Below, one piece after another: positions 35,726 to 45,051 of a DNA stretch of 64,000 nt. This DNA is from Trueperella pyogenes (GTDB lineage Bacteria > Actinomycetota > Actinomycetes > Actinomycetales > Actinomycetaceae). A program made the position numbers and the translations under genes. The stretch's first letter is position 1. Each line of letters begins with the position of its first letter. The DNA is taken from contig NZ_JVLH01000014.1 of assembly GCF_001070855.1 (NCBI RefSeq), forward strand, positions 62,001-126,000. The letters run 5' to 3'. The notes below the pieces were generated by a model. It was given only the letters and a program-made list of their open reading frames with translations. It was not told where the DNA came from and ran no database searches.

Positions 35726-37732
35726 ATGACTGATACTTTGATTCACGGGCTGTACCGCGAAGGCGAGGATATCGCCGACACCAAGGCCCCGCTGGATGTT
35801 CCCCTTGCAGGCGCTTGGGAAAAGCGTAAGTTCACTGCAGCTCTGGTCAACCCCGCAAACCGCCGTAAGCTCCACGTCATCATCGTGGGAACCGGCCTTG
35901 CCGGTGGCGCAGCTGCCGCCTCGCTGGGCGAGATGGGCTACAACATCGACGTGTTCTTCTACCAGGATTCCGCTCGTCGCGCGCACTCCATTGCAGCGCA
36001 GGGTGGTATCAACGCTGCGAAGAACTACCGTAACGACAACGACTCCGTCTACCGCCTCTTCTACGACACCGTTAAGGGTGGCGACTACCGCGCACGTGAG
36101 ACCAACGTCTACCGTCTGGCTGAGGTTAGCGCAAATATCATCGACCAGTGCGTCGCGCAGGGCGTGCCCTTCGCACGTGAATACGGCGGCCTGCTCGACA
36201 ACCGCTCCTTCGGTGGCGTCCAGGTGTCGCGTACTTTCTACGCACGTGGCCAGACAGGTCAGCAGCTGCTGATTGGCGCCTACCAGGCGCTCGAGCGTCA
36301 GGTTGCTGCCGGTACCGTTACCGAGCACTCCCGCCACGAAATGGTCGAACTCATCGTTTCTGACGGCCGCGCTCGCGGTATCGTCGCGCGCGATATGGCG
36401 ACCGGCAAGCTTGAAACCCACATCGCTGATGCGGTTGTTCTGGCAACCGGTGGCTACGGAAACGTCTTCTTCCTGTCGACGAACGCCATGGGCTGCAACG
36501 CCACCGCAATTTGGCGTGCATACCGCAAGGGCGCATACTTCGCGAACCCCTGTTTCACCCAGATTCACCCGACCTGTATTCCACAGCACGGAGATCAGCA
36601 GTCCAAGCTGACCCTGATGTCCGAATCCCTGCGTAACGATGGTCGTATTTGGGTTCCCAAGAAGGCAGAGGACTGCGACAAGGATCCTCGCGATATTCCC
36701 GAAGAGGATCGCGATTACTACCTTGAGCGTATTTACCCCGCATTCGGCAACCTAGTGCCTCGTGATATCGCATCGCGTCAGGCCAAGAACATGTGTGATG
36801 AAGGTCGTGGCGTAGGCCCCGCAATTCGCGAGACCGATGCCGAAGGCAATGAACGCGTTATGCGTCGCGGCGTCTACCTGGACTTCTCCGAGGCCATTGG
36901 TCGCTTGGGCAAGGCTGCAGTCTCCGCCAAGTACGGCAACCTCTTCGATATGTACGAGCGCATCACGGGCGACAACCCCTACGAAGTGCCCATGCGTATC
37001 TACCCGGCTGTCCACTACACGATGGGTGGCCTGTGGGTTGACTACGATCTGGAATCAAACCTCCCCGGCCTCTACGTTGCCGGTGAAGCAAACTTCTCTG
37101 ATCACGGCGCAAACCGCCTGGGTGCATCCGCACTGATGCAGGGCCTGTCCGATGGCTACTTCGTTCTTCCGAACACCATCAACGACTACCTGGCACACTG
37201 CTTCAACCTCCCCAAGCTGGATGAGTCCTCCGAGGATGTTGTTGAGGCACTGAACTCCGCTCAGGGACGCATTGACAAGCTCATGTCGATCAACGGTTCC
37301 CGTTCGGTGGATTCCTTCCACAAGGAACTGGGCCAGATCATGTGGGAATACTGCGGTATGGAGCGTCGCGAAGCGGGACTGAAGAAGGCCATCGAGATGA
37401 TCCGCAAGCTTCGCGCCGACTACTGGCGTGACGTTCGCGTTCCGGGCAAGTCGATTGGTGAACTCAATCAGTCCCTTGAAAAGGCTGGCCGTGTTGCAGA
37501 CTTCATGGAGCTGGGTGAGCTTATGTGCATCGATGCCCTGCACCGTGAAGAATCCTGTGGCGGTCACTTCCGTGCGGAGTCGCAGACCCCCGAAGGTGAA
37601 GCCCTTCGCCACGATGACAAGTACCTCTATGTTGCAGCTTGGCAGTGGGGTGGCGAGGACCAGCCTCCGATCCTCCACAAGGAAGCCTTGATCTACAACA
37701 ACATCGAGCTCAAGCAGCGGAGTTACAAGTGA
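35726..37732 (+). CDS. sdhA: Succinate dehydrogenase flavoprotein subunit
   Basis: Oxidises succinate to fumarate with covalently bound FAD. FAD-binding [17 protein letters not shown] near residue 54, the flavin-linking His in [15 protein letters not shown], and the active-site region [11 protein letters not shown]-like [11 protein letters not shown] and [18 protein letters not shown] are present. 668 residues, typical of this SdhA class. SD AAGGA upstream. Its stop overlaps the sdhB start. Confidence 0.95.
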   Translation: MTDTLIHGLYREGEDIADTKAPLDVPLAGAWEKRKFTAALVNPANRRKLHVIIVGTGLAGGAAAASLGEMGYNIDVFFYQDSARRAHSIAAQGGINAAKNYRNDNDSVYRLFYDTVKGGDYRARETNVYRLAEVSANIIDQCVAQGVPFAREYGGLLDNRSFGGVQVSRTFYARGQTGQQLLIGAYQALERQVAAGTVTEHSRHEMVELIVSDGRARGIVARDMATGKLETHIADAVVLATGGYGNVFFLSTNAMGCNATAIWRAYRKGAYFANPCFTQIHPTCIPQHGDQQSKLTLMSESLRNDGRIWVPKKAEDCDKDPRDIPEEDRDYYLERIYPAFGNLVPRDIASRQAKNMCDEGRGVGPAIRETDAEGNERVMRRGVYLDFSEAIGRLGKAAVSAKYGNLFDMYERITGDNPYEVPMRIYPAVHYTMGGLWVDYDLESNLPGLYVAGEANFSDHGANRLGASALMQGLSDGYFVLPNTINDYLAHCFNLPKLDESSEDVVEALNSAQGRIDKLMSINGSRSVDSFHKELGQIMWEYCGMERREAGLKKAIEMIRKLRADYWRDVRVPGKSIGELNQSLEKAGRVADFMELGELMCIDALHREESCGGHFRAESQTPEGEALRHDDKYLYVAAWQWGGEDQPPILHKEALIYNNIELKQRSYK

Positions 37733-38472
37733 ACCTGACACTGAAGATTTGGCGCCAAAACGGACCCGAGGATCCGGGTGCCATGCACGAATACCAAGTC
37801 CGCGGCATCTCTGAGGAATCCTCGTTCCTGGAAATGCTCGACGTGTTGAACGAAGAGCTCTTTGCTCGCGGCGAAGAACCGATCGCATTTGACTCTGACT
37901 GCCGTGAGGGCATCTGTGGTCAGTGTGGCATTGTCATCAACGGCATTGCCCACGGCCCTGAGGTCACCACGACCTGCCAGCTGCACATGCGCTCCTTCAA
38001 TGATGGTGATGTCATCACCATCGAACCCTGGCGCGCAGAAGCATTCCCGATCATCAAGGACTTGGTTGTTAACCGCAGCGCCCTGGACCGTATCGTCCAG
38101 GCCGGTGGATACATCTCGGTGAACACCGGTGCAGCTCCGGATGCTAACGGCACCCCCGTTCCCAAGCAGGATGCGGACCGCGCGTTCGAAGCCGCTGCTT
38201 GCATCGGTTGTGGCGCCTGCGTGGCTGCCTGCCCGAACGCCTCGGCAATGCTCTTCACCTCGGCGAAGGTTACTCACCTGCACCTGCTTCCTCAGGGCAA
38301 GCCCGAGAACTACCGTCGCGTCGTCAGCATGCTCAACCAGATGGACGAAGAAGGATTCGGTTCCTGCACGAACATCGGTGAGTGCGCGGCCGTCTGCCCC
38401 AAGCAGATTCCGCTGGATGTCATTTCCACGCTGAACCGTCAGCTGGGTAAGGCAGCGCTCAAGGGCGTGTGA
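37729..38472 (+). CDS. sdhB: Succinate dehydrogenase iron-sulfur subunit
   Basis: Electron relay of the complex, 247 residues. N-terminal [2Fe-2S] ligands in [10 protein letters not shown] plus a later Cys; C-terminal clusters in [13 protein letters not shown] and [13 protein letters not shown]. Start is the GTG overlapping the sdhA stop, giving [12 protein letters not shown]. Ends just before a strong terminator. Confidence 0.95.
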   Translation: MNLTLKIWRQNGPEDPGAMHEYQVRGISEESSFLEMLDVLNEELFARGEEPIAFDSDCREGICGQCGIVINGIAHGPEVTTTCQLHMRSFNDGDVITIEPWRAEAFPIIKDLVVNRSALDRIVQAGGYISVNTGAAPDANGTPVPKQDADRAFEAAACIGCGACVAACPNASAMLFTSAKVTHLHLLPQGKPENYRRVVSMLNQMDEEGFGSCTNIGECAAVCPKQIPLDVISTLNRQLGKAALKGV

Positions 38473-38498
38473 TCCTTTAAAGCAATCTTTGCAACACC

Positions 38499-38539
38499 GG
38501 TGTGGGGATGATCCATTAGGGTCGTCCCCACACCTTTTT
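38499..38539 (+). terminator. Rho-independent terminator of sdhCAB
   Basis: GGTGTGGGGA (38499-38508) pairs with TCCCCACACC (38525-38534) and is followed by TTTTT. Strong, immediately upstream of tsaD. Confidence 0.9.
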
Positions 38540-38581
38540 GTAGGAAGGTGAGGGGCGAATGCACCAAGCACAGCAGCGGAC

Positions 38582-38587
38582 TAAACT
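38582..38587 (+). promoter_or_regulatory. Possible leaderless -10 of tsaD
   Basis: TAAACT lies at -13 to -8 relative to GTG 38595. Since the sdh terminator ends at 38539, tsaD needs its own promoter in this short interval, which favours this reading. Confidence 0.45.
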
Positions 38588-38594
38588 GGGCCGG

Positions 38595-39656
38595 GTGAGT
38601 GAAAAAGATCCTTTAGTACTGGGTATCGAATCAACCTGCGATGAAACAGGTGTTGCGCTGGTGCGCGGCTGCGACCTTCTGGTCGATCGCACGGCTACAT
38701 CAATGGATCAATACGCCCGTTACGGCGGAATTATCCCCGAAATTGCTTCACGCGCTCACCTTGAATCTTTCCTTCCCACACTTGAAAGCGCCCTTGATGA
38801 GGCCGGCGTGACTCTTAACGATGTCGATGCCGTGGCCGTCGCTGCTGGTCCTGGCCTGGTGGGCTCCCTGACGGTTGGTATCTGCGCGGCTAAGGCGCTG
38901 GCCTCGTCAATTGGAAAACCGCTGTACGGGGTTAATCACGTGATCGGTCACCTTGCGGTCGATAAGCTCGCAGAAGGTCCTCTGCCCGAGCGTTTCATCG
39001 GCCTGGTCGTCTCCGGTGGCCACTCGAATCTTCTTCTTATTAATGACATCGCAACGGATGTTCGTGAGCTCGGCGGGACCCTTGATGATGCTGCTGGCGA
39101 GGCCTTCGATAAGGTTGGTCGTCTTCTTGACCTTCCCTACCCGGGTGGTCCGCACGTTGACCGCCTTTCACAAAAGGGCGACCCCACTGCGATCCGTTTC
39201 CCGCGAGGTCTGGCCGCAGGCAAGGACCAGGAACGCCACAAGTACAACTTCTCTTTCTCCGGGCTCAAGACCGCGGTTGCCCGGTATGTCGAAGGCCTTA
39301 AGGAACGTGGCGAGGAGATCCCCGCTGAGGATATTTGTGCGGGCTTTTCCGAGGCCGTCAATGATTCCCTAACGGCGAAGGCAGTTCGCGCTGCACTTGA
39401 TCACGGGTGCTCGACGATCGTTGTGGGCGGTGGCTTCTCGGCAAATTCCCGGCTTCGTGCGTTGCTGACTGAGCGAGGCAAGGCTGCCGGTTTGGAAGTC
39501 CGCATGCCTCCGCTGCGTTTTTGCACAGACAATGGGGCGCAGATTGCCGCCATGGGCTCAGAGCTTGTGCGTGCAGGGGTTGAACCTTCAGATTGGGATT
39601 TCTCTCCCGATTCCGGTATGCCCTTGACGCAAACCTCTATGCTTCCTCGGCACTGA
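38595..39656 (+). CDS. tsaD: tRNA N6-adenosine threonylcarbamoyltransferase
   Basis: Catalytic subunit of t6A synthesis. VLGIESTCDETGVALV at the N-terminus, metal-binding His pair in VNHVIGHLAV, VVSGGHSNLLL and the C-terminal CTDNGAQIAAMG are diagnostic. I prefer GTG 38595 (353 residues); ATG 38559 with AGGAAGG upstream would add 12 residues. Separated from tsaE-tsaB-rimI by sdhCAB. Its last 20 bases overlap the convergent methyltransferase gene. Confidence 0.93.
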   Translation: MSEKDPLVLGIESTCDETGVALVRGCDLLVDRTATSMDQYARYGGIIPEIASRAHLESFLPTLESALDEAGVTLNDVDAVAVAAGPGLVGSLTVGICAAKALASSIGKPLYGVNHVIGHLAVDKLAEGPLPERFIGLVVSGGHSNLLLINDIATDVRELGGTLDDAAGEAFDKVGRLLDLPYPGGPHVDRLSQKGDPTAIRFPRGLAAGKDQERHKYNFSFSGLKTAVARYVEGLKERGEEIPAEDICAGFSEAVNDSLTAKAVRAALDHGCSTIVVGGGFSANSRLRALLTERGKAAGLEVRMPPLRFCTDNGAQIAAMGSELVRAGVEPSDWDFSPDSGMPLTQTSMLPRH

Positions 39657-40875
39657 TTCGTCGGGCAATAATTGCCCGATGTGACTGATCAATTCGGGTG
39701 GCGATAACGACTCCTGCTTGGCTCCCCGTGAGTTTGAGGGATTTGCGCAGCGCATCGGGTTGAATGTCGGCACCGCGTTTTTTGACTTCGATACGTCCAA
39801 TATCGTGTGCTCGAAGCGCCTGCTGAATATTCTTTGCGCGCAGGTTCACCTGGTCGATGACTTCGAATGCTGCAGCGAAAGGAGTTGGGATCAACTGCGA
39901 TGCACTGAGGTAGGCGATCGATTCGCTGATGAGATGCGCGTTCAGATCTTCACTGAGCCTGGCGACCATTCCAGCACGAATAACCGCGGAATCCGGCTCG
40001 TAGAGGTAGCTCCCCAACTGCCCAACTATTGCCTTCCGGGCAGGTGAATCGGCGAAAGGCGTTTGGGGGTCCTCAAGGGTATGGACTTCATCGTGGGTGA
40101 TGACGCATGCCGAACGCCCTGCTCCCTCGCTGGCTAGGGAGGGGGACCACAGCGCGGCCTCGAGAAGATCACCATCAACGCTTGTCCAGCGGGCGTGGAA
40201 CTGGGAAGGAATGAGCTCGTAGGGAATGCCCGGCGCAACTTTCACCCCTAAACGCGGGACATGCTGTGCCCAGGACAGAACGCGGTCCAAAGAAGGGGAC
40301 CAATCCGAGGGCGACGAAATGCGCTTGGAACCACCCTGCTTGCCTGTTCGGCGCGCGGGGTCAGCGAAAAGCGCGTCGAAACCTTCCGCCTTGAAATCTT
40401 CGGGACCAAGCGTGTTCACATCACGTTTCTCAACGCGAGCAGCGGGGAAAGAGGAAAGGTTTTCGCGAGCGGCGGAAAGGGCCTCGTCATTGATGTCGTA
40501 GGAGGTAACCCGCATGCCTGCGCGCGCGAAAGCAAGTGAATCTGCGCCGATCCCGCATCCGAGGTCTCCGATATGCGTTGCGCCGGCTTTCGTGAAGCGC
40601 GCCGCGTGCTCGCGGGCAAGAACCCATCGCGTTGCCTGCTCGTAGCCGTCGCGCGTCCACAGCATTGTGCGCGCAAGGGAGCCGAATTTTCCTTCCGCCT
40701 GGGTGCGTAACTGCAGTTGAGAGGCAATTGCCGAGGCCGTGGCTGGGTCATCCGTTTGCGCGCGGATTGCCAAACTGAGCTCCATGGGTGAGAAGTGACG
40801 GTATTCCTCGTTTTCTTCCCATTGGGCAAGAAGCTCACGTCCGGGGGAGCAGCAGAGTGGATCAATGGAGGACAT
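39637..40875 (-). CDS. Class I SAM-dependent methyltransferase with THUMP-like domain
   Basis: 412 residues. Motif I is IGDLGCGIGADSLAFA with the following acidic SYDINDEAL; ALFADPARR is a motif-IV-like stretch. The C-terminal part ending in RAHDIGRIEVKKRGADIQPDALRK (in parts) matches the THUMP-like domain that follows such methyltransferases in actinobacteria, suggesting an RNA substrate. The exact target is unknown. Convergent with tsaD (20-base overlap) and divergent from groES. Confidence 0.82.
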   Translation of the reverse strand: MSSIDPLCCSPGRELLAQWEENEEYRHFSPMELSLAIRAQTDDPATASAIASQLQLRTQAEGKFGSLARTMLWTRDGYEQATRWVLAREHAARFTKAGATHIGDLGCGIGADSLAFARAGMRVTSYDINDEALSAARENLSSFPAARVEKRDVNTLGPEDFKAEGFDALFADPARRTGKQGGSKRISSPSDWSPSLDRVLSWAQHVPRLGVKVAPGIPYELIPSQFHARWTSVDGDLLEAALWSPSLASEGAGRSACVITHDEVHTLEDPQTPFADSPARKAIVGQLGSYLYEPDSAVIRAGMVARLSEDLNAHLISESIAYLSASQLIPTPFAAAFEVIDQVNLRAKNIQQALRAHDIGRIEVKKRGADIQPDALRKSLKLTGSQAGVVIATRIDQSHRAIIARRISAEEA

Positions 40876-40957
40876 GGTCTCTATTGTTGCGGAATTTCAG
40901 GGAATTAGAGAAAAGATATGGGGCGTGTGGGAGGCTGAGTGGAGGCGGAAGACAGCA

Positions 40958-40984
40958 TTGGCACTCAGCTTGCTAGAGTGCCAA
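40958..40984. promoter_or_regulatory. CIRCE element upstream of groES
   Basis: TTGGCACTC, nine bases, GAGTGCCAA: a perfect 9-9-9 inverted repeat that differs from the consensus TTAGCACTC-N9-GAGTGCTAA by one symmetric base change per arm. It is the binding site of the heat-shock repressor HrcA and lies 109 bases before the groES start. Confidence 0.9.
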
Positions 40985-41092
40985 TCGAGCCCTAGACTGA
41001 GTGGGTAAGCACACATGCGATCCCAAACCTGACCCCCGCGACGGCAGGGACGGGATGACATTAATCGTTATAAAAAGAAAGGGAGTGCTGAA

Positions 41093-41389
41093 ATGGCTAT
41101 CACCATCAAGCCCCTCGAAGATCGTATTGTCATCCGTCAGGTTGACAGCGAAGAGAAGACCGCTTCCGGTCTGTACATTCCCGATGCCGCCAAGGAAAAG
41201 CCGCAGGAAGGCGAAGTTCTGGCAGTGGGTCCCGGACGTGTTGACGACAACGGCAACCGCGTCCCCGTGGACGTCAAGGTCGGCGACCACGTGATCTTTA
41301 GCCGTTACGGTGGCACCGAAGTCAAGTACGGCGGCGAAGAACTGCAGATCCTGTCTGCACGCGACGTTCTGGCAATTGTCGAGCGCTGA
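41093..41389 (+). CDS. groES: Co-chaperonin GroES
   Basis: Lid of the GroEL folding chamber. 98 residues: [27 protein letters not shown] (in parts), [10 protein letters not shown] and [19 protein letters not shown] are classical. AAAGGGAG precedes ATG. A CIRCE site lies upstream and a strong terminator follows 32 bases after the stop; no groEL follows, unlike the mycobacterial groES-groEL1 pair. Confidence 0.97.
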   Translation: MAITIKPLEDRIVIRQVDSEEKTASGLYIPDAAKEKPQEGEVLAVGPGRVDDNGNRVPVDVKVGDHVIFSRYGGTEVKYGGEELQILSARDVLAIVER

Positions 41390-41420
41390 ATAGACGTTGA
41401 TGCATCCGCGTGATGCATAC

Positions 41421-41462
41421 AGTAGTGAGCCCGGAGTAATCCTCCGGGCTCACTACTTTTTT
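41421..41462 (+). terminator. Rho-independent terminator after groES
   Basis: AGTAGTGAGCCCGGAG (41421-41436) pairs with CTCCGGGCTCACTACT (41442-41457) and is followed by a T-run. A 16-base perfect stem; groES is therefore monocistronic. The rest of the gap to 41575 has a short duplicated 12-mer (CTGCTCTTCGCG twice) and nothing else recognisable. Confidence 0.92.
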
Positions 41463-41575
41463 GTTCTGAGTGCAGCGCTGCTTGCTGTGAGCGCTGCGGC
41501 TGACTATGTTAGTGCTTCTGCTCTTCGCGCTGCTGCTCTTCGCGACTGCGCTACTGGCAATCGTTGTTAGTCCTG

Positions 41576-42442
41576 CTATTTGTCGCGAGTGTCCTGCTGA
41601 TCTTTTGAAGGTGTGGAAGAGGGAAGAGAAGCAGAGCGTGGTTTCCAGAGTAAGGCAACAATAGCGCCGATAATCAGTGCTCCTGCAAGAGTGATCACCC
41701 ATGCGGGTAGTGCCCCAAAAAGACCCATGATGGATTCTTCCCACGAAGCAAGAGTGTCAATGGAGACGATCCCACCAAGAGGGTTACTTAAGTCGATTGT
41801 GAAAATTGTGAAACCCAAAATGATGAGAACCAGTCCAGAGACCACATTTGTCCACGTCGTCTGACGCTTCAATAGAGTCACGGGTTTTGGTCGCACAATC
41901 GCTTGGATACGCCCCGCGGAATGCTGCCAGAGCAGTGCGAGCACCAAGAGGGGAAATGCCATTCCTGCGGAATAGAAAATGACTGCGATGATGCCTTCGA
42001 TGACTGAACCGCCCAAAGAGGAAGTTGCCAGCACTGCTCCAAGGATGGGGCCCGCGCAACCAACGCCTGCAATTCCATAGGTAATGCCCAAGAGGTAGAC
42101 CGCCCAAGCGGTATCACGTGACTGAGAAGCCGTTTCTAGGGAACGTACGCGGAAAACAGGAACATCCAAGGAGAAGAGTGTGATCAGCCCGGCAATAATC
42201 ACCAAAAGGGCGATGACCTGGGTAATGAAGGCCGAGTGCTCTCTAATCAGCGCGACAACGCTTGATAAGGCTGCGCCCAGTGGGATCAAGGGAGTGAGTA
42301 GGCCCAGCCAAAATATCCCGCAGCGAGCGAACAATTTGCGTGGAGATTGAAATGCGTAGGAAAAGAAAGCGGGCAGAAGCATAACGGAGCATGGCGCGAG
42401 CAGCGTCAATACTCCACCGAGGAAAGCGATTAGAGGATTCAC
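41576..42442 (-). CDS. CcdA/DsbD-type thiol-disulfide membrane transporter
   Basis: Passes reducing equivalents across the membrane to extracytoplasmic thiols. 288 residues with about six to seven membrane segments; the paired Cys are C18 in LLAPCSVMLLP and C129 in GVGCAGP, the expected positions. It overlaps the upstream thioredoxin-like gene by four bases, forming a redox operon. It could serve cytochrome c maturation, but no other ccs gene is nearby. Confidence 0.88.
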   Translation of the reverse strand: MNPLIAFLGGVLTLLAPCSVMLLPAFFSYAFQSPRKLFARCGIFWLGLLTPLIPLGAALSSVVALIREHSAFITQVIALLVIIAGLITLFSLDVPVFRVRSLETASQSRDTAWAVYLLGITYGIAGVGCAGPILGAVLATSSLGGSVIEGIIAVIFYSAGMAFPLLVLALLWQHSAGRIQAIVRPKPVTLLKRQTTWTNVVSGLVLIILGFTIFTIDLSNPLGGIVSIDTLASWEESIMGLFGALPAWVITLAGALIIGAIVALLWKPRSASLPSSTPSKDQQDTRDK

Positions 42443-43230
42443 TTCTTAAGGTGTTCTGCCTGGTTCTGGATGGTTGCGCGCACGTAGTCGGCATCGCGGA
42501 AGCCCGAGATGAAGCTATCGCCAATGAACATGAAGGGTGTGCCCTGGATGCCGATCTTGTAGGCGTCGTTTTGTGCCTGTTTGACCTCTGCTGCCGTTTC
42601 AGGAGCGTTGGTATCGGCTTGGAAGCGCGAGATATCGGGGACTCCTGCCTTCTGGGCCAGAGAAGTCAAGGAATCCATCGTGTATTCGGGGTGGCCGGAT
42701 GGGTTGGCCTCGCCATAGGCTGCGCTTACAAACTCCCAGAAACGTCCCTGGTTGGCTGCAGCAATGCCAGCCTGAGCGGCAAGGGGGGATGACTGTGAAA
42801 TTTGTGCCAGGTCGCGCCACTCGATTCGCAAGGTGCCGTTGTTGACCAGATCTTGCAGTTGTGGTTCGACTTGTTGCGCGAAACGCGTGCAGTAGGGGCA
42901 GGAGAAATCAGAGTAGAGCACCATCACGACGGGAGCATCGATTGCCCCCTTTGCTCGCGCGTCATTGGCATCACGACGCTGCTGAGAGTGGATGATGTCG
43001 AGTCCCTGTTGATCGGTAACAGTTGGCGCGTAGGATGCTTGGGCTTGCTGTGGGGCAGCGGTGCTTTCCTGTGCTTGCTGCATTGGAGCTGCGCTAGCCG
43101 ATGCCATCATCTGGGGTTGAGAAGTTGACGGACGGCTGGCCCACCAGACTGCACCAGCAACAAGAACGACAGCACATGCAAGAAGAAGAACGGCAATGAT
43201 TCTCTGCTTGCCGAGGCCTCGAGATTCCAT
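42439..43230 (-). CDS. Membrane-anchored DsbA-family thioredoxin-fold protein
   Basis: 263 residues: an N-terminal membrane anchor (about 11-31), a Gln/Ala/Ser-rich linker, then a DsbA-like domain with the active site CPYC at residues 111-114 and cis-Pro region IGIQGTPFMFIGD. Likely forms or rearranges disulfides in secreted proteins. Cotranscribed with the CcdA-type gene (overlap ATGA), which could recycle it. Preceded by AAAGGTG. Confidence 0.88.
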   Translation of the reverse strand: MESRGLGKQRIIAVLLLACAVVLVAGAVWWASRPSTSQPQMMASASAAPMQQAQESTAAPQQAQASYAPTVTDQQGLDIIHSQQRRDANDARAKGAIDAPVVMVLYSDFSCPYCTRFAQQVEPQLQDLVNNGTLRIEWRDLAQISQSSPLAAQAGIAAANQGRFWEFVSAAYGEANPSGHPEYTMDSLTSLAQKAGVPDISRFQADTNAPETAAEVKQAQNDAYKIGIQGTPFMFIGDSFISGFRDADYVRATIQNQAEHLKK

Positions 43231-43381
43231 GGGACACCTTTCGCATTTCGCACGGGATGACGGGGATGGGTTTCAGTCTATTCCATAGAGAGTGGGGAAT
43301 AGGAGGAACGGTTGACGCTAGGTAAAAGAAACTCGCTCGAGACACCGACCCGAGCGAGTTCGAGATGACGTAGTGAGTGTG

Positions 43382-43675
43382 TCAGGAGACTCGACGAATA
43401 CGACGGCGCTGAATTTCTTCGCGACGTTCTTCTTCAGTCATGCCGCCCCAGATTCCATAGGGTTCCTGAGCTCGCAGAGCATACTCGCGGCACTGCTCAA
43501 TGACAGGACAAGTTGCGCAAATGGCTTTTGCGTTGGCGGCACGGCGACGACGGGTTGAACCGCGTTCACCTTCGGGGTGGAAGAAAAGTTCCGTATCGAG
43601 GTCGCGACAGGCGCCCTGGTACTGCCATTCCCACGCGTCAATCGACGGGCCTGGCAGTCGAGAGACGTCAGACAT
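43382..43675 (-). CDS. whiB3: WhiB-family regulator, WhiB3/WhiD type
   Basis: Iron-sulfur transcription factor of actinobacteria. 97 residues with Cys23, Cys53, Cys56 and Cys62 (GACRD, CATC, QC) and the GIWGG turn, followed by a basic tail (RRRIRR). RLPGPSIDAWEWQ and FFHPEGERG match WhiB3/WhiD rather than other WhiB classes. ATG 43675 was chosen for the GGAGG just upstream. Gene order groES ... whiB3 agrees with mycobacteria. Divergent from the MerR-type gene. Confidence 0.9.
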   Translation of the reverse strand: MSDVSRLPGPSIDAWEWQYQGACRDLDTELFFHPEGERGSTRRRRAANAKAICATCPVIEQCREYALRAQEPYGIWGGMTEEERREEIQRRRIRRVS

Positions 43676-44019
43676 GAGTACCTCCATTCATTGCACTTCC
43701 CTGCGCGAGACGTTCTCGGCGAGAAGGACTGCAAAAAGGGTACCGAATTGTGCAAGAGTTATTCAAGGCCCCTTCACAGAATCATAGTTGTCTCACAGGA
43801 AACTTCAGATGGCCGAAGTGACGCTGAAAACCGCATTATTACGGGAGATAACGAAACGCTGCAGAAATGCTGAAAGCGTAATTTTGTTGTCCGTTACATA
43901 GTCGTTCTTAGCTGTCAGCGGACAAAATCTGACCACTCGACTGGAAAAGACAAGAAGGAAAGCTGACAATCAATTAGGTAGCATTCACTTAGGTATCCTT
44001 CATCACGTCAGGAGTGGTC
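43676..44019. other. Divergent intergenic region of whiB and the MerR-type gene
   Basis: 344 bases without a convincing gene. It is AT-richer than its surroundings and should hold both promoters, with long 5' leaders possible. TTAGGTATCC at about 43989 precedes the regulator gene. I see no clear long inverted repeat of the kind MerR proteins bind. Confidence 0.4.
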
Positions 44020-44946
44020 ATGCCCCGTGCACAGCTCGTGCTTCCCGCTGCTCACGATGCGCCGCTGACCGTCACTGCAGTTTCTGCGAAACTCGGTGTT
44101 TCGGCCTCGACACTGCGAACGTGGGAAAGGCGCTACGGTCTAGGCCCCGGAGAGCGCTCCGCTGGCAGCCACCGTCGCTACCTTCCGGAAGATGTCGCCA
44201 GGCTGACGCATATGATCGAGCTGATTCAAAGTGGGGTCACCCCCTCTGATGCCGCTGCGATCGTTCTTGCTCAAGACAAGGGAGAGTTGGAAGAAGTTCG
44301 TCCCCCGCGCACGGCAGATGAACTGGTTGTTGCCGCGCGAGCAGGTGATCGGGACCGCCTTGTTCATCTCATCGAGGCAAGTGTCAGTGAAAAAGGCCTG
44401 CTTCATACGTGGATGCTTTTGGTTGAACCTGCTTTTGAAGTGATGGCTACTGATTACCACGGTGAAATTCCGGGTATTGCGGGTTCGTCAATGCTCAGCC
44501 AAGCGATGTATGACGTTCTTCGCGTCATGTCAGAGCAACGGCCCGAACCTAAGTTCCCGTCTTCGCCCAGCATCATTATTTTGGGCGATCGTGCGCATCT
44601 TCTTCCCGCGCATGTCATTGGGGTGGCCCTGCGGTGGTACGGTCCGAATGTCGTGGTCCTGGGAGCATGTAGCCGCGGCTGGATTGGTGGCCGCGAAAAA
44701 CTTGATGCTTTTGTTGAAAACATCGATTCGCATGTTGCTGCCCTGATCACCATGGGACAGGGTGAGGACTGCAAGAACTTCGTCTCTGCGGCAGTTCACA
44801 ACCACGGAATTGACGTCATCGAGGTGGGAACTCAATCCCCGCGCGTTCTGGACGACCATGTTCTTCGCGTTCGTACGGTCTCAGCGTGCGTTGAAGAGAC
44901 TTTGGCCTTGCTGAGTGCGAAGGTTCCTGCAGCCTCAGTTCGCTGA
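44020..44946 (+). CDS. MerR-type regulator with degenerate B12-binding-like domain
   Basis: 308 residues. N-terminal MerR HTH: VTAVSAKLGVSASTLRTWERRYGLG and GSHRRYLPEDVARL (in parts). The rest has a CarH/LitR-like layout: a four-helix segment followed by an alpha/beta domain (SIIILGDRAHLLPAHVIGVALRWYG in parts). The cobalamin cues are only partly kept: DYHGEIPG resembles the WHxGEI motif, but the following EH pair and a clean DxHxxG motif are missing, so it may sense something else. ATG 44020 follows AGGAG. Divergent from whiB. Confidence 0.8.
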   Translation: MPRAQLVLPAAHDAPLTVTAVSAKLGVSASTLRTWERRYGLGPGERSAGSHRRYLPEDVARLTHMIELIQSGVTPSDAAAIVLAQDKGELEEVRPPRTADELVVAARAGDRDRLVHLIEASVSEKGLLHTWMLLVEPAFEVMATDYHGEIPGIAGSSMLSQAMYDVLRVMSEQRPEPKFPSSPSIIILGDRAHLLPAHVIGVALRWYGPNVVVLGACSRGWIGGREKLDAFVENIDSHVAALITMGQGEDCKNFVSAAVHNHGIDVIEVGTQSPRVLDDHVLRVRTVSACVEETLALLSAKVPAASVR

Positions 44947-44987
44947 ATCTTTCTGCGTTTCCTCGTTCAATTACTGCATGTTCTTGC

Positions 44988-44996
44988 AACGTGTTA
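44988..44996 (+). promoter_or_regulatory. Operator-like core upstream of the epimerase gene
   Basis: AACGTGTTA, the nine-base centre of the lacZ operator-like site (20946-20954), lies 56 bases before the epimerase start and is followed by ACG, making AACGTGTTAACG. A nine-base match can be chance; listed as a weak candidate. Confidence 0.25.
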
Positions 44997-45051
44997 ACGT
45001 AGACGCGTATCTATACGGTCGCGCAGGTGCGGCATGCACAGAGGATTAAAG

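Noticed and set aside
37639-37728. Upstream extension of sdhB into sdhA
   Set aside because: The extra 30 residues are not SdhB-like; the GTG overlapping the sdhA stop gives the usual N-terminus.
41515-41555. CTGCTCTTCGCG present twice, possible repeat array
   Set aside because: Only two 12-base copies and no spacer periodicity; not CRISPR or a functional repeat as far as can be seen.
43577-43873. Plus-strand ORF of 98 residues opposite whiB
   Set aside because: It overlaps the whiB coding region antisense, lacks an SD and has no recognisable sequence.
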